64,000 bases of DNA from Aphrophora alni (lineage: Eukaryota > Arthropoda > Insecta > Hemiptera > Aphrophoridae). Below are positions 10,380 through 22,281 of the stretch, piece after piece. Position numbers and translations under genes: made by a program. The stretch is taken from the NCBI GenBank assembly GCA_963513935.1, contig OY740772.1, positions 106,489,797 to 106,553,796 on the forward strand, written 5' to 3'. Under the pieces are notes generated by a model. The model had not been told where the DNA came from, searched no databases, and saw nothing but the letters and a program-made list of their open reading frames with translations. Each line of letters starts with the position of its first letter. Within the stretch, counting starts at the first letter, position 1.

Positions 10380-11060
10380 GTGTAATATGATCTAATTCTT
10401 ATTTAATTGAATGTAAAAAAATATTTTTCTATCAAATATTCGATATCAACTGTATTGTATTTGTTGCGAAGAAATAAAAAGTATTATTATTATTTAGTAA
10501 ACCCCTAACACCTTCCCCCAAAATTAAAAAATCACATTTTATAAGAACTTTGTTTCAATAAGTACTTATTCAAATTAAGATAATAAAATAAATACATGAT
10601 TTTAAAAATTTAGTATAATTTGTATACTTAGTGACTACTCAATTTGTAATGGTGTATCGTATATCCCTCTAAGGGTGGAAAGTCCCTCTTATGTTACCGA
10701 AATCTACATATTAAATTTACTAACCCTAATTGTGTTAGTGTTTTATTTGTAGTTTGAGGATTACTTCTTTCCTATTGTAACAGTGACTACTGTAAAATAA
10801 AACAAAAGATTCTTTAAATTAGCGTGCAATATTTATAAAATCAAACTATTTTAGAAATGGTGGGGATTAAGGATTTTTAAAGTACTCTTTTAGGATTATA
10901 ATTATTAAAATAAATTACATTTTGAATTATAGTAATTTGAACACCAAAAAAACGAACTTTTAAAAGTAATATGACATTTCTTGAGAGGTTAGGGTTTGAA
11001 ATAAGTTTATAAGAATATATTTAATGTAACAGCAGATATTTCTTATTATAACTCCATATT
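10380..11060. other. AT-rich spacer with a repeat shared with 57.5 kb
   Basis: 10,700-10,790 (GTGTTAGTGTTTTATTTGTA, then GATTACTTCTTTCCTATTG) matches 57,520-57,601. The shared block lies next to degenerate hammerhead-like sequence in both places, so it may belong to the Penelope-type terminal family. Confidence 0.45.
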
Positions 11061-11064
11061 CATA

Positions 11065-11396
11065 GATTAAATAAAGCAATAAAGCTAAAGTTTCAAAATT
11101 ATTAAACTTTAGTGAAAAAACAAACACAATATTTAGTAAATCTACAATTTTATTGAGTCTTGCCGACCATGGTTTCGCCAGCAACGGCATTTACAAGGCA
11201 GCTTAACAAAGACTGTCAGTTATGCTGCCTTGTAAATGCCATTGCTGGCGAAACCATGGTCGGCAAGACTCAATAAAATTGTAGAATTTACTAAATATTG
11301 TGTTTTTTCCCCCATTAAAAATGGAGTTCTATCAAGTACCTTCGGTCAATAGTGTAAATCGTATATTAAACTTTAGCTTTATTGCTTTATTTAATC
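11065..11396. repeat. Nested long inverted repeat
   Basis: Inner arms 11123-11202 and 11224-11304 are about 97% identical around a 21-bp loop. Outer arms 11065-11094 and 11367-11396 pair again after an unpaired stretch. The inner arms have higher complexity than the surroundings, and one frame reads CLVNAIAGETMVGKTQ before a stop. No terminal motif or target duplication was found. A transcript across it would fold into a long hairpin. Confidence 0.8.
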
Positions 11397-11399
11397 CTT

Positions 11400-12420
11400 T
11401 TATAAAAATTCTTTCGCTATTTGTCATCGTAGAGAGGTGTTGGTATCATTACATACAGAATTGTAGAATTAGTATGTTACAAGTTGAATAACATTATAAG
11501 AAGAAAAAACTAAAATTGCTGCTATTTTGCTATTTTCAATTGTTTCTATTAAATTTCAATATGGTTCTACATGAGGATACTATAGACTCCTAAAACAAAT
11601 TTTTTGTTCTGAAACAAAACCTCTATCGTGCTTACGTACAGACGACAACGTTGACAGACGGACAAGATGTAGAAAATAACTTCTTTTTTTTTTATAAAAT
11701 CAGAAACGTGAAGATCAGTCAACAAACAGATGTCGAAATTAGTTAATATTTACTCTTCGTATGCTGGGTTAGTAATAAAAACCAGTCATAATGGTTTAAG
11801 GATGGTAAAAGTTATAACAAATCAAAATTTTGCCAAAACCTTCCTAAAAATGATGTCTATTTTGGTGTGTTTATTATACAGCTCGATTAGAGAATTAAAC
11901 TCACAAATTCTGTAGAATTAAATATAACTAGTTACCATTTACTAAAATTACAACATTTACGTTTTTAAAAATTGTGATCTGAGTATAACTATAACTCTCC
12001 CCAACCTTCACTTCATAGTAATTTCTGTGGAGAAGCTGAACATATGCTGAATACTGCCCAATCACGTTGGTTAATTACAAATGTCAGCCATAATAAATAT
12101 TGTATAATCTTTGTGGGTTTTAATTTAAAGTAGGTGTAATCCATGAGTCATACACTCCGGGATGGCCGGAGGTGGGGTTGCACAGGAATAGCCCAACGTA
12201 ATATCCAGTCACCACTACACTATCTGCATTCTCCATTCAAAACCGCCTCCGATACATTATTATTTTACTTAGAGAATTAGAATAGAAATAATTTGGTGGA
12301 GAATGGACCATTAAATGTTTATTTGTGAAGTTAATTGAATGGTGGTAAAATTATTTAGCGTACTTATTCGTATAAAAATAGCTACGCACACAAAGTTTAT
12401 AAAATTGTCTTGAAACTAAT
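11400..12420. other. Spacer, nothing recognised
   Basis: 12,150-12,250 is slightly GC-richer (GGGATGGCCGGAGGTGGGGT) but gives no motif. The 61-63 codon open frames here look like chance. Confidence 0.35.
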
Positions 12421-12424
12421 TACA

Positions 12425-15325
12425 AATTACCCGCAGGGGCTCAAATTAGTAAGTGTGTTTGCATTCCCAAGCTGGATCTACACATTTTGCATATAGTCTT
12501 GGGTTAGATCCCATACTTTCATTTTTCCCATCCCTTGACCAACTCTTGTTCTTTAGATTATTAGAGCTTACACACTATCTTGAAACATTAATTACCCTCA
12601 GGGGTTAACTTTAATTAGTACGGTCTTGGCAATCCTAAGGGATGCTAACTCGATCTAACACCTATTTCATTTAGTCTTGGGTTAGATCCCTCGCTTTCAT
12701 TTTTCCTATCAGGTGTCTCTTGACCAACTCTTGTTCTTTAGACTATTTTAGAGCTTACAAACTAACTAGAAACTAATTACAAATTACCCTCAGGGATTAA
12801 CTTTAATGAGTGCGGTCTTGGCAATCCTAAGGGATCCTAACTCGATCTAACACCTATTTCATTTAGTCTTGGGTTAGATCCCTCGCTTTCATTTTTCCTA
12901 TCAGGTGTCTCTTGACCAACTCTTGTTCTTTAGACTATTTTAGAGCTTACAAACTAACTAGAAACTAATTACAAATTACCCTCAGGGATTAACTTTAATG
13001 AGTGCGGTCTTGGCAATCCTAAGGGATCCTAACTCGATCTAACACCTTTTTCATTTAGTCTTGGGCTAGATCCCTCGCTTTCATTTTTCCTATCAGGTGT
13101 CTCTTGACCAACTCTTGTTCTTTAGACTATTTTAGAGCTTACAAACTAACTAGAAACTAATTACAAATTACCCTCAGGGATTAACTTTAATGAGTGCGGT
13201 CTTGGCAATCCTAAGGGATCCTAACTTGTCTAACACCTTTTTCATTTAGTCTTGGGTTAGATCCCTCGCTTTCATCTTTCCTATCAGTTGTCTCTTATCC
13301 AACTCTTGTTCATTAGCCTATTAAAGCTTAAACACTATATTGTAACACAAATTACCCTCAGGGGTTAACTTTAATGAGTACGGTCTTGGCAATCCTAAGG
13401 GATCCTAACTCGATCTAACACCTTTTTCATTTAGTCTTGGGTTAGATCCCTCGCTTTCATCTTTCCTATCAGTTGTCTCTTATCCAACTCTTGTTCATTA
13501 GCCTATTAAAGCTTAAACACTATCTTGTAACACAAATTACCCTCAGGGGTTAACTTTAGTGTGTACGGTCTTGGCAATCCTAAGGGATCCTAACTTGATC
13601 TAACACTTTTTTCATTTAGTCTTGGGTTAGATCCCTCGCTTTCATCTTTCCTATCAGGTGTCTCTTGACCAACTCTTGTTCTTTAGATTATTAGAGCTTA
13701 AACACTATCTTGAAACACAAATTACCCTCAGGGGTTAACTTTAATGTGTACGGTCTTGGCAATCCTAATGGATCCTAGCTAGATCTCACACCTTTTTCAT
13801 TTAGTCTTGGGTTAGATCCCTCGCTTTCATCTTTCCTATCAGGTGTCTCTTGACCAACTCTTGTTCTTTAGATTATTAGAGCTTAAACACTATCTTGAAA
13901 CACAAATTACCCTCAGGGGTTAACTTTAATGTGTACGGTCTTGGCAATCCTAAGGGATCCTAGCTTGATCTAACACCTTTTTCATTTAGTCTTGGGTTAG
14001 ATCCCTCGCTTTCATCTTTCCTATCAGGTGTCTCTTGACCAACTCTTGTTCTTTAGATTATTAGAGCTTAAACACTATCTTGAAACACAAATTACCCTCA
14101 GGGGTTAACTTTAGTGAGTACGGTCTTGGCAATCCTAAGGGATCCTAACTAGACCTCACACCTTTTTCATTTAGTCTTGGGTTTGATCCCTCGCTTTCAT
14201 CTTTCCTATCAGTTGTCTCTTATCCAACTCTTGTTCTTTAGCCTATTAAAGCTTACACACTATCTTGTAACACAAATTACCCTCAGGGGTTAACTTTAGT
14301 GAGTACGGTCTTGGCAATCCTAAGGGATCCTACCTCGATATAACACCTTTTTCATTTAGTCTTGGGTTAGATCCCTCGCTTTCATTTTTCCTATCAGGTG
14401 TCTCTTGACCAACTCTTGTTCTTTAGACTATTTTAGAGCTTACAAACTAACTAGAAACTAATTACAAATTACCCTCAGGGATTAACTTTAATGAGTGTGG
14501 GGTTGGCAATCCTAAGGGATCCTAACTATACCTCACACCTTTTTCATTTAGTCTTGGGTTAGATCCCTCGCTTTCTTCTTTCCTATCAGGTGTCTCTTAT
14601 CCAACTCTTGTTCTTTAGATTATTAGAGCTTACACACTATCTTGAAACATTAATTACCCTCAGGGGTTAACTTTAGTGAGTACGGTCTTGGCAATCCTAA
14701 GGGATCCTAACTTGATCTAACACCTTTTTCATTTAGTCTTGGGCTAGATCCCTCGCTTTCATCTTTCCTATCAGGTGTCTCTTATCCAACTCTTGTACTT
14801 TAGATTATTAGAGCTTACACACTATCTTGAAACATTAATTACCCTCAGGGGTTAACTTTAGTGAGTACGGTCTTGGCAATCCTAAGGGATCCTAACTTGT
14901 CTAACACCTTTTTCATTTAGTCTTGGATTAGATCCCTCGCTTTCATTTTTCCTATCAGGTGTCTCTTATCCAACTCTTGTTCTTTAGATTATTAGAGCTT
15001 ACACACTATCTTGAAACACAAATTACCCTCAGGGGTTAACTTTAGTGAGTACGGTCTTGGCAATCCTAAGGGATCCTAGCTTGATCTAACACCTTTTTCA
15101 TTTAGTCTTGGGTTAGATCCGTTACTTTCATCTTTCCTATCAAGTGTATCTTGACCAACTCTTGTTCTGTACACTATTAGAGCTTACACACTATCTTGAA
15201 ACTTACTACATATTACTCTTAGAGGATAATAACTTCCCTATCTTGTTCAACTGAACAACCTTGATATCATTAGAGTATTCGAAGGCTAGAAGTTTTTATT
15301 TTATTTTAAACAATGATGATCGAGA
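12425..15325 (+). repeat. Tandem array of ~185-192 bp units from family A
   Basis: The block running from 'TTACCCTCAGGGGTTAACTT' through 'GGCAATCCTAAGGGATCC', 'TTTTTCATTTAGTCTTGGG' and 'CTTGACCAACTCTTGTTC' to 'TTAGAGCTTA' repeats about 15 times. The TACCCTCAGGG landmark falls near 12593, 12785, 12977, 13168, 13353, 13538, 13723, 13908, 14093, 14280, 14469, 14655, 14840 and 15025. First and last units are diverged, and the final unit runs into a fuller family A 3' end (15,210-15,325). Units differ by point changes and 1-7 bp indels; variants such as GACCAACTC/ATCCAACTC recur in neighbouring units. No coding capacity. Confidence 0.95.
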
Positions 15326-15329
15326 GGTT

Positions 15330-16334
15330 ATACCTTAAAAAATATATACAATTAATTTGGTAGTTACAAAAACTATCTGTAGTTAAATATTCGACAAGAG
15401 GACATCTGTTTAACTAGAGGTAAAATAGTTTCTTGACAAAACTTTACAAAGCATACGATATCGATTTGATGATTTAAAACTAAAATTGTCAACCTTTTTC
15501 AAAATAAAATTATATAGAATATTCATGAAAATTTCAATTATAATGCTCACATTGAAACATTAAGTAAAATCAAAATAATTAAATATTGTCTCACCAAATT
15601 GAGATCGTGAATACACTTATTCAATTTTTTTAACAGTTTGCGTTAGGAAATATATGATGGGAATAAAACTAGAAGCGAGGCGGTTGTTCTCCGAGTGTCG
15701 AAAAGAGATGTTCCGATTCTATGAAGTTGCTGAGAAAAGATTTATACTTCCGTGCTTGTTAACTTGACGAATTTGCTTCAATTCCCGGTGGAACAGAGGG
15801 CATCCTCAAAAGCGTACTATTTTACACTGATTGCTGACGTTATCTTTGTTTCTCTTCAAGCGACTTGCTCTCAATAGACATGGACACCTAAGGTTAAACA
15901 CCGACGGTGAAATATCTAGCAGCTTTAGAACTCTTAGACTGGCATTTTTTTTAGAATTTTTTGACTGAATATGAAACTGAGGTATGTAGTAAAGTATTTA
16001 CTGGAACTCAATCTTTTTAAAAAATGGTTTTTTTTACATTTCACTAGTTTAATTAGAAGACTGAAACGAATAAAACCATTGGACTTAATGGACTTTGGAT
16101 GTTAAGGGAGTGATGACCAATGGGTTATTTTCCCTCAAAGTGTATATATTATTAAATGTAAATAACTAGATGGGTTTGTACTCAGTTGTAATAATAATAA
16201 TAATAATAAAAATAATAAAAAAATTCATGTTAGAATGTTCCTCATAAAATCCTTAATTATACCTTTTTTTTCTACTGTGGCACTGTAGGCAATGGCTGTT
16301 TAACTGGTCAACAAACCAATGCACTTTGCCAATG

Positions 16335-16335
<1 letters not shown>
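15330..16335. other. Spacer with a moderately GC-rich block
   Basis: 15,660-15,930 is less AT-rich and briefly open, but no domain is recognisable. A (TAA)n stretch lies at 16,190-16,222. Confidence 0.35.

Positions 16336-16336
<1 letters not shown>

Positions 16337-16373
<37 letters not shown>
16337..16373. repeat. (AT)n microsatellite
   Basis: About 18 uninterrupted AT units. Confidence 0.95.
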
Positions 16374-16377
<4 letters not shown>

Positions 16378-17084
16378 CAATGATCACGTTGCGTATTATT
16401 AGCAGTTATTTCTTTTAAAACTAGTGGTTCGTTTCATATTTTATTTATGTTTTTACTTCAAATTATAGAATACAAGAATGGCGTCAACAAAGTTAGCTGC
16501 CATATTAAAAAATGACGGCTATTTTCATAGTTTACAAAAAAGGTTTTTTAAATATACGAAGAGGTTACAAAGGTATTTAAAATTTTTTACAGTATCAATA
16601 CTTTACGAGATACCTTTTATAAGGTTTAAAAGATTCCCTTATATTTGATAAATCAAAAGTACATGTAGACCCTCGAAATCCTTACACTGTTTGTTAGAGC
16701 ATTATATTATAACCTTTATTCAGCCATGGCCTCGATTTAAAGATTATTTCTGGACATCTCTCTGGAGGAAGTATGCCAACACTTTGTTATAAAGTATGAC
16801 GCAGAACAACAGCTGTTTACAACAATTAATTCTTCAACACAACTCTAAGAATTGACTGTTATTATTAGTTGGTGTAGTTTAACATATCACTTCAGAAACT
16901 CAGATTTCTTTACATTCAGCGACATTACTTTTACGTTGTTATTGTGGTAAGCATGAGTGGTGAACGGTTTTACAGACTGTATTAGATGCACAGTTGTTAA
17001 GTTGGTAACTCGTTCTACATGTAGTAAATAAAGGGGAAAAAGTCATATAACATAGGTCTTTAAACGCTTAGTTTTCTATTAAAT
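16374..17084. other. AT-rich spacer, possible mariner-type subterminal sequence
   Basis: Phrases such as GACGGCTATTTTCATAG and AATACTTTACGAGATACC recur at 29.6 kb and resemble non-coding ends of insect mariner elements. No transposase readable. Confidence 0.3.
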
Positions 17085-17160
17085 GTTGAGCTTAACTTAT
17101 GAGAAAAATTATACAGTATAACAAACCACAGAACACAATTCTCACAAAAAATACGCCTAA

Positions 17161-17205
17161 GTATCAGACGCATTTCAACGACAAGGTCGCCCTCTTCAGT
17201 GATAC
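17161..17205 (-). ncRNA. Hammerhead-ribozyme-like motif in a Penelope-type terminal sequence
   Basis: Minus strand, in order: stem I GTATCA (17205-17200), core CTGAAGA (17199-17193), one extra G, stem II GGCGAC/GTCGTT around CTT (17191-17177), core GAA (17176-17174), ATGCGT (17173-17168), cleavage-site C (17167), TGATAC (17166-17161). Stem I is a perfect 6-bp match. Sequence at 17,085-17,160 (with ATTCTCACAAA) is shared with the inverted repeat at 37.1 kb, placing both in one terminal-repeat family. Activity is untested, and the extra base beside stem II is atypical. Confidence 0.6.
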
Positions 17206-17619
17206 ACGAGCTACAACAATCAAACTATAACTTAGTTTTCTGTCCATCCGCCATTTTGTTTTTGTACAAAAAACATAACGATGGAATTAGATATTATGGA
17301 ATTAAACATAACGATAAGATATTAGGTTCAAACTTGGTATACGCATTATCAATGTTAATTTTTACAACTGTACTAAAAACAAGGACTTCATTTTGTTTTA
17401 TATTCAAAATGGCGGCCGTTTAATATGTTTAATGTAAAATTTCTCGAAAACTGTTAATTTTACAAAACATGTAGCCTACTAGAGACAAAATATTATTGCT
17501 TTTTAATAGACGAATAAAATGGCGTTTATATTTTGTTTTTAGATCAAAAGATAACTGAGTTATCGAGAAAAAACTAAAAACATTATTAAATAATATTTCA
17601 CATAAGTGAGATGTGTACG

Positions 17620-17695
17620 ACCTAGAACTGGGAATTGAAGCCGGGACATTTGGGTTTATGCGCCAATGCTCTACCAACTGAGCTAACCTTAGTCG
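17620..17695 (-). pseudogene. tRNA-like relic (degenerate tRNA or tRNA-derived SINE head)
   Basis: The minus strand carries a textbook D arm/A box TAGCTCAGTTGGTAGAGC (17686-17669) with a 4-bp GCTC/GAGC stem. An anticodon-like arm TTGG..CATAA..CCAA and a B-box-like GGCTTCAATTCCC (17642-17630) follow. Acceptor pairing is poor, the T stem has mismatches and the base 5' of CAT is G where T33 is expected, so this is not a functional tRNA. CAT suggests a Met-type ancestor, weakly. No SINE body or tail could be delimited. Confidence 0.6.
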
Positions 17696-17709
17696 CTTCT
17701 CAGCACTTC

Positions 17710-19920
17710 TTAGTTGGCTTTACTTTTTGCTGTAATTTTAGAGTTATCAAATTAATTACCTTGTTGGATAAAACGTATAAACGTTAAAATCAATAAATTT
17801 AAACTCAATAAAATCATAATTTCTTGGTAATTGTTTACAACACACACAACTTGAATTAAATTGCAAAACGTTTTATTTGTTTATTATGAACCCTTAATCC
17901 TAGCACTTTGTAGTTTAATAATTCTCCGTTACACCGAGAATAAATTAGTATAAAATATAATTAATAGTAGGCCTATCAATCATAAAGTTGTGGGTGTTGT
18001 AAACTATTATCAAGAAATTTAGTTTTCATTTTTTTTTCGATAACTCAAGGGTGAAAGTGTCACATGAACATGGGGTCCGTGAATCTCATATTCTTGACTG
18101 GTGGTTTTACATTCTTTTATAACAAGTTACATTTTTTTCCTATACATTAGAAACATTATTTGTTTGTTCATTTTACTATGGGGATATTTTACACAAAACC
18201 TAACGAGACTTTTGAGTTTTGGCAATTTTAAAATACAGACTGTGATTCATTCGAACTGATTATGAAACCAAAAGTTAAAATTTTTGGTTGCTGTTAAAAA
18301 TGTGCTGTTGGATACTTTTTTTAATAATTATAATGCTATGTTTCGCAGTTTGTTTAACTTTGTGATATGTCCCTATTTTGGTTTTCTTTAACTTGATTGT
18401 TCCTTTCAGTTTTAAGTTAAAGTCTTACAATGATCTTAACAATTGTATCCTTTATGCGATACTTTTCAGTAATTGTTTCTAAGATCTACAAGTTTCATCT
18501 GAGAGTATTTAAAGACGCTTTTATGATAATGTATATGCACTATTACGTATAAGACTTATGCTTTGGGTAAATTAACTTTTCAAGCCTAAGAGGGAATTTC
18601 TAATATTATGCAGTTTGAAGTAAAACCTTCAACAGGTCGTTGTTGCTTTATTAAAAAAAATAACACAAATACCACTCAATAATAGCATCAGGGTCGGAAG
18701 AGAATAAATTTTGGTCAAGCAAGACCTGATAGGTCTCGTCACTAGATAATAATTTTCCATTTTGAAGATAATTTAAAATCTCCAACAACAAAACACAGAT
18801 TTGATTACTTCTTAATCGCTTTAAGGATTATATATTTTTTAAATTGTTGCCTCCATGGGGGAAAACGTTTTGCTAGCATTTCTCCAACAACGTTAGTTTG
18901 CCAGTTATCTGTTATATAACGAAAATTATTATAGTTCTATCAAACTGAACGGGTTAAATTTTCTGTTTTTCCAATTACTTGAAAACTAATTTTCCTGCCT
19001 TTGAGGTTTGGACAATTTTATATTTCAAAAAAATTTAATCGAAATTTCTGAAGATGATTTTTAGACATGACGATATCTCTCATGTAGATGAGACGCCAGG
19101 AAATTTTAAATGCCACCAATTCTACTCATAAGACTAATATGGAACGATAATATTTGATTTACTATGTTTATGAAAAAGATATTGTGACATTTGTGTTGTG
19201 TATTGGACTCTAGTCGTCGTAATTATTTTATATGTTTGCTCAAGTTTTGTTTGTATGGTCAGTTTGGACAAAGTAGTAAACAAGAACTATTGTTTTCCAA
19301 ATTTAAAAATTACAGTCAATCATCAAATCAAATATTTCGATAACAACAGCAATAATTTTAATCTAACATTTTGTTGTAATAAGTAAGTTACAGCAATATG
19401 TCCATAAAGTCACGTGAGATTTCAAATTGTTTTGATTCAGGAAAGAAAATTTTAGGTTCATGTCACAGCAGTTAAATGAAACAGATGTTATTTAGTTTGA
19501 TTCATAATTGTGTAACCATTGTTGTTGCATTTAATCTTATGGCTCATTTCATCTAAAAACAAAACATGAAAACTGTTTAAAGGATAGTTCAGTGAGTTTT
19601 GTTGCTTGCAGAATTAAATTTTGTAACTCTGGCGTAACGTGAGTTCGGCGTGTGAAGAAGAACTTCCATAAGGGACAAACAGTTGAAATAAACTTGTGGA
19701 TTATTACAAAAAAGAGTTCAGGTAGGCCGTTAGTTAACAAAGAACCTGTTGACAATGAACGAAAAAGCTTTTTAGTAAATTTAAAAAATATATTCTAAAA
19801 TGTACTCCAGAACAAGTTTTTCCCAAAAGTAACAGCGTATAACGTTTAAAAACTGATTTAGAGGCTGAAACATCAACTATTACAGGTTTTACATTTAGGA
19901 GATTTGAATTCGCTATAGAT
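17710..19920. other. AT-rich spacer with a family A scrap
   Basis: A reverse-orientation family A fragment lies at 18,685-18,740 (CATCAGGGTCGGAAGAGAAT, GACCTGATAGGTCTC). Other open frames (62-68 codons) have no recognisable product. Confidence 0.4.
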
Positions 19921-19924
19921 ACAG

Positions 19925-20299
19925 TATCTATATAATTAAAAATGAATGGCTAAATGTGTTGCTAAGCGCAAAACTCGAGAACGACTTGACCGATTGCTTT
20001 GAAATTTTGCATAGTAATTCAGATTAACCACAAGAAGGTTGCAAACCATTAATTGAAGTCATAGGATGTTAGGGCTTTGAACCACTGGCCTTCAAAGTTA
20101 TCATGTTATTGTTTGGAAGAGAGCTTTGTTTTTATTTATCAGATAACATATTTAATATTGTAAACAGCTGTTTATTTATAGATTTGTTTTGATTTTATCA
20201 GATGACTTATTTAAAATATTTTAAACAGCTGTTTATTTATTTACGTAAGGATTTGTAAATAAAAATCTTAATATATAGTGTACTATAAAGCATTACAAT
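19925..20299 (+). other. Transposon-like fragment with a widespread insect phrase
   Basis: TGTTGCTAAGCGCAAAACTC, then GAACGACTTGACCGATT and GAAATTTTGCATAGTAATTC, resemble phrases I recall from non-autonomous insect DNA transposons, often Helitrons. I cannot see termini, so the class is unproven. The LINE at 20,300-21,696 is inserted in it or just beside it. Confidence 0.35.
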
Positions 20300-21696
20300 T
20301 TTTTATTTTATTATTTTTTTTAATTGAAATACTGGATTATTACAATCTTAAGCTACTGCTCAAATAAGTAATACATATACAAGAAATCGAGAAACATGTT
20401 TTGAAGCCTAAACCATAATCTAGGTTCTAGCTACGTAAAACTTACTAGGTATCTAAAAACTTCAATATTGAGGTAGATCCTGTGGCTTCAACCGGCCAAG
20501 TCTTCCTATACACAGTTCCGTGTTCAGCAGTTCTAAAGATTCCATGTTAACATGATTTAGGAGTCTCTTCTCATGTCTATTTGCATAATCCGTTATAACG
20601 TCTTCTACTGATTTCAGATTTAAGTCCGAATGTAGGTCATCACTACGCCGATACCATCTTGCGTTGGTCATTGCACGAATTATACCATTTTGGCTTCTTT
20701 GTACCAACAGTCGATTAGATTTTTTTGTACATCCCCAAAGTTCCACTCCGTATGTCCAAATTGGTCTGATTATTGTTAAATAAAGTAGTCGCTTATTATA
20801 AAGGTCCAGTTGCGATTTCCTGCCAATTAGCCAGTACATTAGACGTATTTTAAGGCGAATCCTTTCTACTTTTTTTTTCACGCGTAGTTTCCATGTAAGG
20901 CGTTTATCAAGTTACATTCCCAAATATTTAACTGAATCATGTTGCGGTATTAGCTTGCTATTTATATAAACACATTGCCTATTACCTACGTGTTGCAAAG
21001 CAAATGTAACATGTGTTGATTTTTGTTCATTGAGTTTGATTTTCCAGTCACAGGTCCATTCCACTACCCGGTCAAGACAACTTTGAAGATGGTCAGTTGC
21101 CTGAGCTTGAGTTTCACCAATGGTTAATATTGCTGTGTCGTCCGCAAATGTGGCAACAGTTGTATTATTAGTGGTAGGAATATCTGCTGTGTATAACAAA
21201 TACAAGATTGGTCCGAGAACACTGGCCCTGAGGCACTCCAGCCCGTATGAGATAGAAGATTGATCTAGCGTAGCCATAAACAACGCAAAACAAACGACCC
21301 ACAAGATATGATTCCAACAGTCTACAGTAATTGGTAATAATCCACTAAGCTTAATAGCAAGGCCTTCATGCCACACCCTGTCAAAAGCCTGTGCAGCATC
21401 AAGAAAAGCAGCACAACAGTATTTTTTATCTTCAAAAGCCTTTTCTATGACAGTAGTTACTCTGTGTAATTGGTCTATTGTGGAATGTCGACTACGGAAC
21501 CCGAACTGATGATCCGGTATTCTCGTTAAACAATTTCTCCCACAGTTTAGATATCGCCGAAAGGAGTGAAATCGGTCTGTATGATGTCACATTTTCAGTA
21601 GGTTTGTCTGGTTTGTGCAGCATGATGATTTGCGCAATCTTGAAACACTCTGGTACATGCTCGAGACAGAAACAAGCAAAAAAATAATAAATAAAA
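20300..21696 (-). pseudogene. 5'-truncated Jockey-clade LINE (RT and C-terminus)
   Basis: Minus-strand ORF2 piece of a non-LTR retrotransposon. In order: YRPISLL..ISKLWEKL (RT box 1), a STIDQLHRVTTVIEKAF stretch, FLDAAQAFDRVW, a frameshifted GVPQG/SVLGPILYLLYTAD, FADDTAILTIGET with the catalytic Asp pair intact, LNEQKS, VKYLGM, then the C-terminal region TYGVELWGC. Breaks: a frameshift near 21,520, another at GVPQG near 21,220, and an in-frame TAA directly after VKYLGM (20,912-20,914). The 3' end has a short A-rich tail (read from 20,335 to 20,300), and both sides carry the 14-bp duplication TAAAGCATTACAAT (20,286-20,299; 21,697-21,710). A typical dead, truncated insertion lacking endonuclease and gag. 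Confidence 0.9.
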
Positions 21697-21710
21697 TAAA
21701 GCATTACAAT

Positions 21711-22280
21711 GAAAATATTATTTAACACAATATTAATAAAGTACACTTCGTTAGCGACGCCATGATCAGAATTTGACCAGAAAAAATAATTTTTGAAACT
21801 GCCACAGTCCAATAGCTTTAAGCTGAACGACATCTATCGAGACAGCTATTACAAAATATTAATTGAATGATTTGATAATTTTTACCTATCTTAGTTGCAT
21901 AGTTGTTACAACTGATTTGTATTAATATTAATAATCAAACAAAATAGTTGTGTCCATAGTTAGATCCACCAGACAGATCCACAGCAACACGTGGCCGGGT
22001 AAAGTTAGTTCTTAATGAAATTGAAGCTGATAATAATTTTCTAAACAAAGTTATGTTTGGTGGTGAGGCTACTTTTTAACTTCAGAACTTCATCGCCACA
22101 ATGTTCGAATTTGTGTCACAAAGAAACATGGCAGCCCATAAGTCAATTGGTACGCCCTTGCTTGGGATTAGATTATTGGCCCAATTTTTCCCCATTAAGT
22201 GGAATTGTCTACGTTGACATGTTGGAGCTATATGATCTTTCCCGAATAGAAGAATATAATTTTTCAGCACGATAGTACAT
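21711..22280. other. Spacer beyond the LINE insertion
   Basis: Continues the pre-insertion locus. Open frames at 22,057-22,275 (+) and 22,082-22,270 (-) overlap each other and match nothing I know. Confidence 0.35.
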
Positions 22281-22281
22281 C

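Noticed and set aside
12425..15325. Direct repeats as a possible CRISPR array
   Set aside because: Whole ~190-bp units repeat with no unique spacers; it is a satellite in eukaryotic DNA. The same holds for the 179-bp and 140-bp arrays.
17620..17695. Functional tRNA gene
   Set aside because: Poor acceptor pairing, T-stem mismatches and no T33.
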